Below are positions 6,852 through 12,624 of a stretch of 12,624 nt of DNA, one piece after another (within the stretch, counting starts at the first letter, position 1; the number at the start of each line of letters is the position of its first letter). Under the pieces are notes generated by a model, which saw only the letters and a list, made by a program, of their open reading frames with translations, was not told where the DNA came from and made no database searches. A program made the position numbers and the translations under genes. The DNA lies in assembly GCA_903923795.1 (NCBI GenBank), contig CAIXYX010000095.1:1-12624 (forward strand). Reading direction: 5' to 3'. This DNA is from an uncultured Microcaldota archaeon. Its GTDB lineage: Archaea; Micrarchaeota; Micrarchaeia; Anstonellales; Anstonellaceae.

Positions 6852-6915
6852 CCGACTCGGCCCGCCCTATTCTTCTCCTCGTGGATTTCCTCCAAAATTC
6901 CGGGCCAAACATAAT

Positions 6916-6932
6916 CGAAAACGTCTTTAAAC
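6916..6932 (+). promoter_or_regulatory. TATA box with possible BRE, leaderless promoter for the gene at 6952
   Basis: CTTTAAACC (6924-6932) is preceded by A-rich CGAAAACG, a plausible BRE. Its centre lies about 24 bases before ATG 6952, and there is no Shine-Dalgarno, as expected for a leaderless archaeal mRNA starting at or next to the ATG. Confidence 0.6.
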
Positions 6933-6951
6933 CAGAAACAAACTTCTTGTC

Positions 6952-9900
6952 ATGAAGAAAAACGCTTTTCACGTCATACGCCTGCCCGATGTTTTCGGCC
7001 GCCTTCCGCTAATCTCGCGCTTCTTCAGCCCTCTCCTCATGGCGCTCATCCTCTCCCTGCTGCTCCTCGCGCCGCAAATCTCGGCCTCCTCATCCGGCAA
7101 CGGCCAATCCCTCTCCCTGCGCCCAATCCCCCTGCAGATTTCCACCGGCGACTTCTGGACGTCCGAGTGGGACAGCGCGATGATTTACCACTTGCCGTTT
7201 TTGGGCACTTATTACAGTCCTGCCATTCACACTGTCACAAACAGATTCAACTACGACCTCTGGAATGTCAGCTCTCCATCCGAGGCGGGGGCCGAAGTCC
7301 CGTCAGAATTCGTGGATGACAAGAGCGCGCAGGCACTGGCAAAATCAATGTCAGATGCCCGCCAGTCCGCCATGCAGGCGAAAACCGCGTACTTGGCCGA
7401 GAACCAGACATGGGCGCAGATGCGCCTCGATTTGGCCGCCCATGGCGCTTATTGGCTGCTGGACACGTTCCCTATCGCCTATCCTATCGGCAGCTTCCTC
7501 AACATCTACCAGCTCTCGAGCGAGGTGAATTCATTCTATTCATACCCTGGCAAATGGAACACGCTCATGGCAAAAACCGAATTCGCTCTCAACAACGCCT
7601 CGAGTGCAGTCAATGGCGTCTATTTGCTGGCACAGGATGACGCGGACGCGCTGTCTCTTCGCGGCATCGAGGATTCGTCTTATCACGGTGGCGCCACCGG
7701 CGCATGGGCCGACTGGGCAGGCTTTGTGTCAGAGGCGAACAAGGGGGCATCTGCAAACCTCAGCGCATACCAGTCCGTCCTCTTCGATGCCTACGGCGGC
7801 CTCAACACAACTGGCGGTCATTATGCCCAAACCTATCGCGTGCTCCGCCACATCGATGCTTTGTGCAATGAACCGGCTGACCCGATGGTATTCGACGACC
7901 GAGGGACTCTTTGGGTGAGCGTCAATGATTTGCTCGCAAGCGGCAACAAATCCCTCTGGTCGAGCGGCTGGGCCATGCATTCCGAATTGCGCGCGGCGAT
8001 AAACAAGATGGACATGGAGCTGCGCGACAACTCCTCGGCGGCCAACACATCGACGCTGCTCGCCAAGGCCGATGCAGCATCTCTCTCAAACGAAGGCTGG
8101 GACAACACTCTTGACACTGCCGTTATCAGTGACACGAACGTATCAAGCGAAGCCCATGTTCTGGTCTATGGCGGCACATATTACGAGCGTCTGGCAGATG
8201 CGAATTACTCTCTCACCTTGTCCGGGCAAGAGATGAACAGTGCTGATTCTGAAGCAGGCCAGAAGAACCGCTCTGGTTATGCAGTGCGCGCCATGGCGCT
8301 TTACACCCGCGCAGCCGCAGATGCGGCATCCGCACACCAGATATTCGAGAATCTTTCGCAGGAGATACATGGCCGCGTCCAGTTGGCGCGGCAGACTGCG
8401 CAGGAGAAGATGCAGGCTCTGCAAGCGGCAATAGATGCGCAAGCCGGCGGGCAGACCGGTGCCGACGCCGAGACTCTAAGCCAGGCGCAAGGCTATCTGC
8501 GGAATGCCACCGATGCTTTCAACGACGGCGAGAAGACGATGCAGAGCGGCGAGCGCATGCGCGATTATCTTAATTCCATCTCAGATGCCAAGACCGGCCT
8601 CATGCTCATCAACCACACCATTCCGACCGGCTCCGAGCTTTATGAGATGGGCCAGCTGCTCGAGCAATACAACAAGACGCTCTCATGGGGGCCTGCATTG
8701 GGAGTAGACCTCTCCTCATATGTGGCCGCCTATAATGAATACTCGATCGAGTTTGCCAACAAGAATCCAAAGCCCGGCTCGCTCACAAACCTGCGCATCC
8801 AGCTCGGCTCGATGCGCTACGCTCTTCTCCAAGCTCTGGGTAATGAAACAGAGCAATACAACACTCTCTTGGAGCAGTCCAAAGCCCTCCCCGCCCGCAC
8901 CTCCTCATTGCAGACCTTGCACGACGAATTCGCGAAATGGCGCAGCGGAGACGAGTGGTCGAACGCCTCTCTGGCCGACCCGAACGGAATGCGCACCCAG
9001 CTGAAAGATTCCGATGCGCGCATCCACACTCTCATCAGCCAAGTAATCTCGCAGGACATGTGCACCATCGCCTCATTCACTCCTGCCGACTCTGCCGCCC
9101 CCGTCGCCGGCTCGCGCCAGCAGGTCGGCGGCGTGTGGCGCTCGTCAAATCCTCTCGCCATCTCATACAATGAGTCGCTCACAGTGACCTGCCCATTCAA
9201 TGTCAATTTCTACATGTCCGAGAAGCCGAGCCTCTCCGGCCCGGTGAAAAACGCATGGGCCACAAACGGCAATCTCACATTGCAGCTCAACCCGCTCGAG
9301 GCATCCGAGCCCGTCATGGTCAATTTCTCCTCATGGCAGAATCCTTTCCACCTCTCGCAGACCAGCTGCCTGCTAAAAGTCGGCGACAACCGCCAGGTGA
9401 TGCAGTCCAATTACACTCTCCAGTCTGATTATCCGACCCACTCTCTTATCATCAATTTGCCATGGAATTCGACGCAGGCGCCCGGCACCGCCCGCCTCCT
9501 CTCGCAGGGGCTGTGGGCCAGCGGCACATTCGTGCTCGCCAATTCGCAGGCCGGAGAAGCCGACAGTCTCGGGGCCACAAATTCCACAGCAGACTGGGCT
9601 CTCGCGCCAGCATACGCGCATTTCCTTATGAGCGAGCCTCCATCGCCAGCAAATCTCACAGTCGAGATGGAGCCTCAAAACCCGTCTCTTCTCAACCGCA
9701 CCTCATTCGCAATAACGCCTTCCGCATCCGGTGTCGTGACCCTGCATTACACTCTCTCAATCAAAGATCTCTCCCCATGCGGCACTGCGCTGGTGCAGAT
9801 GACCGAAACCTCTGACTCCATCTCGAATCTGTCTGTCACCTCATCAGATGCCGATGCGCAGGTGGTGGCCGAGCCTCTGGCAGGCCGCCCAATCTGGAGC

Positions 9901-11388
9901 GTGAGGCTGACAAACCGCCAATCACCCGACAGAATAGATTTGGCCGTGAGCTATGACGTGGCCGACCCCGCCCAATGGGTGAATCTTTCCCTGCCTCTTC
10001 TCTCGGCTGCCGCTCAAGAGAGCAACGACTCCACAGCCATAGGCATGGCCTCGACCGCGCAGGCGCAGGCAAATGCGCAGGACTGGCTGTCAGCCATCAC
10101 CACTCTCGAGCATCTTCGCGCCTATCTCGATGCCCTGCCCCCAAAACTCATCTTCGACCTCAACAGCCCCGACGCCGTCGGATGGCAGTCTTCGAACACT
10201 GATGCGGGCATGCTGCTCTCCCAGCTGACGAATTTCAGCTCACAATTGCGTGACGCCTCCTCCCGCCCGGTGTGGGCGCTCGATGTCATCACCTGGCGCA
10301 ACACAATCAACGCCTCGATGAGCCAGTCGGCCGAAAAGGCGGCCAAAGGCGATTTCAGGGGCGCCAAAACAGATTTGGACAGCGACGTCTTCCGCGTGAA
10401 AACTGCCATGCTAAGCCAGGCGAGCAAAGACAAGGCGCTCCTCGATTCGCAATACAGCGCATTGATGGGCGCGGCTCTCGGCGACACCGACCGCCAGTCG
10501 CTCGATCAGGCCGGCCTCTCGCTCAAAAATGCGCAGGACTCGATAAGCATCGAAGACGGCATGCAGGCCCTCTCCTCCCTCCTCGATGCGCGCGCAAATC
10601 TCGACTCTTACCAATCGAGCTGGTATGCGCAGGTCGATCTTTGGGCCTCGCAGCAAAAGGCCGAAGCCCACAACCTCTCGTCAGAGGCTGATTCTGCCCA
10701 GTCAGACCTTGAGACTTACCGCCTCTCGCTCACGCAGGTCGATTCGACCAAATTGCAGCCTGTGCTAAAGCCTGCCGATGTGACGACATGGCAGAAGAAA
10801 CTGGCCAATCTTTCGGCCATCTCCCTCGACAACTCGCCATTGCCGGCCGACCCCCTCAAAGCGAAACTCGAATTGGCCAGCCGCGACAAGATGCTCAATT
10901 CCGCCAATTCATCACTGCAAACTCTGCGCCAATATCTCTTGGCGAGCCAGAAGTCTTTGAGCGACGGGGCGCAAGCCTCCTACGACCGGGCGCTGGCGTA
11001 CCTTGGCGATGTGCGCAACAATTCCGCCCTCGCCGCCACTGCCGCGGCCGCCAGCCTCGAGGACGATTTCTCGCAATTGCAGGGCACAATGCAGGCTGCC
11101 CGCTGGTCTGACGCCATCGCATCTGCCGAGAGCATCACAACGCGCGCGCAAAAGCTTCTATCAAGCGCGCCGCCAACCAACCCGCCGCCATTCCTCCTCA
11201 TCGGCGCCACCATCGCTTTGGCCGGCGGCTGCGGTTATGTGCTCCTCTCGCGCAAAAAGACCGGGCCGAAAACCGGCGCGGGCCATGGCTCCACTCCCGC
11301 CTCTCCCTCCGCGCCTCTGTCCATCCCGCTCATCTCCAGCCACGACCCGCAGTCCGGCGGAAAAAAACTCAGCCGGCAAGAGGAATGA
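6952..11388 (+). CDS. giant sequon-rich, membrane-anchored cell-surface protein (1478 aa)
   Basis: Family not recognised; the architecture is that of an archaeal envelope glycoprotein. A basic N-terminus and hydrophobic stretch at about residues 26-46, ending LLLLAPQISASS, form a signal peptide or anchor. Residues about 100-700 are mainly helical with coiled-coil-like Ala/Gln/Leu/Glu-rich parts. About 702-1020 is beta-type and Ser/Thr/Asn-rich, and contains most of the few cysteines. About 1030-1410 is again helical (segments such as AEKAAKGDFRGAKTDLDSD). A TM segment at about 1413-1434 (PFLLIGATIALAGG onward) is followed by RKK and a Ser/Pro-rich tail of about 40 residues, so the bulk lies outside. 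I count about 34 N-x-S/T sequons, nearly all in the external part, making it a likely AglB acceptor. The ATG at 6952 fits a leaderless start. It may be an S-layer-like or stalk protein; the exact role is unknown. Confidence 0.8.
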   Translation: MKKNAFHVIRLPDVFGRLPLISRFFSPLLMALILSLLLLAPQISASSSGNGQSLSLRPIPLQISTGDFWTSEWDSAMIYHLPFLGTYYSPAIHTVTNRFNYDLWNVSSPSEAGAEVPSEFVDDKSAQALAKSMSDARQSAMQAKTAYLAENQTWAQMRLDLAAHGAYWLLDTFPIAYPIGSFLNIYQLSSEVNSFYSYPGKWNTLMAKTEFALNNASSAVNGVYLLAQDDADALSLRGIEDSSYHGGATGAWADWAGFVSEANKGASANLSAYQSVLFDAYGGLNTTGGHYAQTYRVLRHIDALCNEPADPMVFDDRGTLWVSVNDLLASGNKSLWSSGWAMHSELRAAINKMDMELRDNSSAANTSTLLAKADAASLSNEGWDNTLDTAVISDTNVSSEAHVLVYGGTYYERLADANYSLTLSGQEMNSADSEAGQKNRSGYAVRAMALYTRAAADAASAHQIFENLSQEIHGRVQLARQTAQEKMQALQAAIDAQAGGQTGADAETLSQAQGYLRNATDAFNDGEKTMQSGERMRDYLNSISDAKTGLMLINHTIPTGSELYEMGQLLEQYNKTLSWGPALGVDLSSYVAAYNEYSIEFANKNPKPGSLTNLRIQLGSMRYALLQALGNETEQYNTLLEQSKALPARTSSLQTLHDEFAKWRSGDEWSNASLADPNGMRTQLKDSDARIHTLISQVISQDMCTIASFTPADSAAPVAGSRQQVGGVWRSSNPLAISYNESLTVTCPFNVNFYMSEKPSLSGPVKNAWATNGNLTLQLNPLEASEPVMVNFSSWQNPFHLSQTSCLLKVGDNRQVMQSNYTLQSDYPTHSLIINLPWNSTQAPGTARLLSQGLWASGTFVLANSQAGEADSLGATNSTADWALAPAYAHFLMSEPPSPANLTVEMEPQNPSLLNRTSFAITPSASGVVTLHYTLSIKDLSPCGTALVQMTETSDSISNLSVTSSDADAQVVAEPLAGRPIWSVRLTNRQSPDRIDLAVSYDVADPAQWVNLSLPLLSAAAQESNDSTAIGMASTAQAQANAQDWLSAITTLEHLRAYLDALPPKLIFDLNSPDAVGWQSSNTDAGMLLSQLTNFSSQLRDASSRPVWALDVITWRNTINASMSQSAEKAAKGDFRGAKTDLDSDVFRVKTAMLSQASKDKALLDSQYSALMGAALGDTDRQSLDQAGLSLKNAQDSISIEDGMQALSSLLDARANLDSYQSSWYAQVDLWASQQKAEAHNLSSEADSAQSDLETYRLSLTQVDSTKLQPVLKPADVTTWQKKLANLSAISLDNSPLPADPLKAKLELASRDKMLNSANSSLQTLRQYLLASQKSLSDGAQASYDRALAYLGDVRNNSALAATAAAASLEDDFSQLQGTMQAARWSDAIASAESITTRAQKLLSSAPPTNPPPFLLIGATIALAGGCGYVLLSRKKTGPKTGAGHGSTPASPSAPLSIPLISSHDPQSGGKKLSRQEE

Positions 11389-11422
11389 ATGCAGGAATGT
11401 ATCACAGGCGCGTCCGTATTTT

Positions 11423-11471
11423 CCCCCCTGCGGATTTTCCAAAAATGCGCGGGGCTTTGTTTCTTAATCTT
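11423..11471 (+). terminator. possible weak terminator after the giant surface gene
   Basis: CCCC..GCG at about 11425-11433 can pair with CGCGGGG at 11448-11454. It is followed by T-rich sequence (CTTTGTTTCTT). The stem is short and imperfect, and the T-rich part also overlaps the putative TATA region of the next gene. Confidence 0.3.
11459..11471 (+). promoter_or_regulatory. TATA-like element, leaderless promoter for the gene at 11491
   Basis: GTTTCTTAATCTT is AT-rich against a GC-rich background and is centred about 25 bases before ATG 11491. There is no Shine-Dalgarno before that ATG, which is consistent with a leaderless transcript. Confidence 0.45.
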
Positions 11472-11490
11472 ATTCTGTTTTCTCCATACC

Positions 11491-12624
11491 ATGCAAAAGT
11501 TGCGCGCGCAGAATTCAGTCGAATTCATGCTCCTCTTAGGCGTCCTGCTCATCGTCGCCCTCGTGCTCATCTTCATTCTCTCCACTCCGGGCGGCAGCTC
11601 TTCTGATTCGCGCATCTCCGCGTCGCAAGCCTACTGGGCGCGCGAGGCCCATCCATTGCAGGTGCGCGGCGCGTCTTTGGGCTATTCCCAGGCCACTTCA
11701 GCCGCAAATCTCTCGCTTGTCATACGCAACACTGCGAATACTGACATCACGTTGCGTCAAATCATCATATCACCCGGCAATTTCGACTCGGTGAATTGTC
11801 TCACTGGCGCCCCGGCCGGCAACATAAGCGATCTCTCCATTCTCATTACGCCTGATGAGGAGATCACAATGATCCTGCCTGCCATGATGGACTGGGGCAG
11901 CTCTCCGCCGAAAACCGGCGATTTCTCCCTGACATTCAAATACGACTCTCCCTTGGGGCCCGGGGCCGAGAGCGGCTCGACTCCTCTGGTAATCATCCCG
12001 AATCCCAACGCACTCGTAGCGCCCCCGCTGGATTGCGGCCCCGGTCTGAGCTGTGGCTTTGGTTGCTGCTCGGCCGGCCAGGTTTGTTGCAATGGGGGAT
12101 GCTGTGATTCAGGTCTGACCTGCACAAACAATATCTGCACGGCGCCGCTGGAAGATTTAGGCGGGTCCATAACTCATGTGAATGGGTACACTATGCACAC
12201 CATCACCAGTAGCGGGACCTATATTGCCAACAGCAATCATAATGTGGAAGTCCTTGTGGTCGCAGGAGGGGGAGGCGGATCCGGTGGAGCAGGCGGCGGA
12301 GCCGGTGGATTGGTTTACACTAGCGCCTATGCTCTCACAATTGGAGACAAAACCGTGACGATCGGGAGCGGCGGAGTCACCAGTCCATATAATCAATTCA
12401 TAGGAAATGGGGAAAACAGCGTATTCGATTCATTGACGGCGATAGGCGGCGGTCGTGGCGGCAATTGGGAGCATTCTGGGGAAGGCGGCGGCTCTGGTGG
12501 CGGAGGCGGAGCGTCTGGTGATATCTGCACCTATGGTGGAAGCGGGACCAGCGGACAGGGGCACAACGGCGGCGGGAACGGCTGCGACAACGTCAACGGC
12601 CAGTGTGGCGGTGGCGGCGGCGCC
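11491..12624 (+). CDS. pilin-like surface protein with Cys-rich and Gly-rich modules (3'-incomplete)
   Basis: An open frame of 378 codons reaches the window edge without a stop. It begins MQKLRAQNSVEFMLLLGVLL: a short basic leader, then Q-N-S-V-E-F and a hydrophobic helix. This matches the archaeal class III (type IV pilin-like) signal, with cleavage predicted before Q7, Glu at +5, and processing by an EppA/FlaK-type prepilin peptidase. Residues about 33-170 form a beta-type domain (LSLVIRNTANTDITL). Residues 182-216 hold ten cysteines spaced C-X5-C-X3-CC-X5-CC-X3-CC-X5-C-X4-C, resembling a granulin/knottin fold. From about 235 comes a glycine-rich domain (VEVLVVAGGGGGSGGAGGG, AGGLVY, then more Gly runs), a type often found in phage fibres and adhesins. 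It was probably assembled from modules; the G-rich 3' part uses GGA and GGG codons more freely. Probably an exposed fibre or minor pilin. Confidence 0.8.
   Translation, partial: MQKLRAQNSVEFMLLLGVLLIVALVLIFILSTPGGSSSDSRISASQAYWAREAHPLQVRGASLGYSQATSAANLSLVIRNTANTDITLRQIIISPGNFDSVNCLTGAPAGNISDLSILITPDEEITMILPAMMDWGSSPPKTGDFSLTFKYDSPLGPGAESGSTPLVIIPNPNALVAPPLDCGPGLSCGFGCCSAGQVCCNGGCCDSGLTCTNNICTAPLEDLGGSITHVNGYTMHTITSSGTYIANSNHNVEVLVVAGGGGGSGGAGGGAGGLVYTSAYALTIGDKTVTIGSGGVTSPYNQFIGNGENSVFDSLTAIGGGRGGNWEHSGEGGGSGGGGGASGDICTYGGSGTSGQGHNGGGNGCDNVNGQCGGGGGA

Noticed and set aside
11757..12170. 137-codon minus-strand frame
   Set aside because: It is antisense to the pilin-like gene, whose beta domain and Cys-rich module are coherent on the plus strand.
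12265..12624. Gly-codon run as a noncoding simple repeat
   Set aside because: The frame stays open, in phase with the pilin-like start, and translates to a recognisable Gly-rich domain rather than a simple tandem repeat.

Overview
The window looks like an archaeal chromosome segment, probably from an uncultivated lineage and possibly a DPANN-type archaeon; the phylum cannot be fixed from the sequence. Evidence for Archaea: an AglB/STT3-type oligosaccharyltransferase with a WWDYGHW motif, a class III (type IV pilin-like) signal of the Q-x-S-x-E-F kind, TATA-like boxes about 25 bases before two start codons with no Shine-Dalgarno (leaderless pattern), and GGTGAT or GGGAGG ribosome binding sites elsewhere. 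The DNA is moderately GC-rich and densely coding. No gap exceeds about 190 bases, and I see no tRNA, rRNA, CRISPR array or insertion sequence.

Layout from left to right: (1) a minus-strand pair, a two-TM conserved protein (140-904) followed 16 bases later by the N-terminus of a HIT-family protein that runs off the left edge (1-123); (2) plus-strand aglB (about 1046-4270), closed by a tandem-hairpin/T-tract terminator; (3) a small plus-strand cytosolic protein with its own TATA box and Shine-Dalgarno (4461-4802); (4) a convergent minus-strand gene (4839-6809) for an unusual 656-residue protein with a structured N-terminus, a long Asn/Thr/Gln/Ala/Met-rich linker and basic ends, whose 3' part carries a cluster of GC-rich palindromes inside the reading frame; (5) a divergent promoter region, then a very large plus-strand surface protein (6952-11388) with an N-terminal signal or anchor, a C-terminal membrane anchor and about 34 N-glycosylation sequons; (6) a plus-strand pilin-like surface protein (11491 to the window end, incomplete) that joins a pilin signal helix, a beta-type domain, a ten-cysteine granulin/knottin-like module and a glycine-rich domain.

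Functional reading (inference): the right two thirds is a cell-envelope neighbourhood. AglB would transfer a lipid-linked glycan to Asn in N-x-S/T of exported proteins, and the 1478-residue protein is an obvious candidate acceptor. The pilin-like protein would be a second surface structure, perhaps an adhesive fibre tip or minor pilin. The 656-residue protein has no signal peptide and its role is unknown. I see no complete, clearly new multi-gene system. The most unusual items are the pilin/Cys-knot/Gly-rich chimera, the palindrome cluster inside a coding region, and the AglB with an extended N-terminus and no visible acidic motif in its second external loop.
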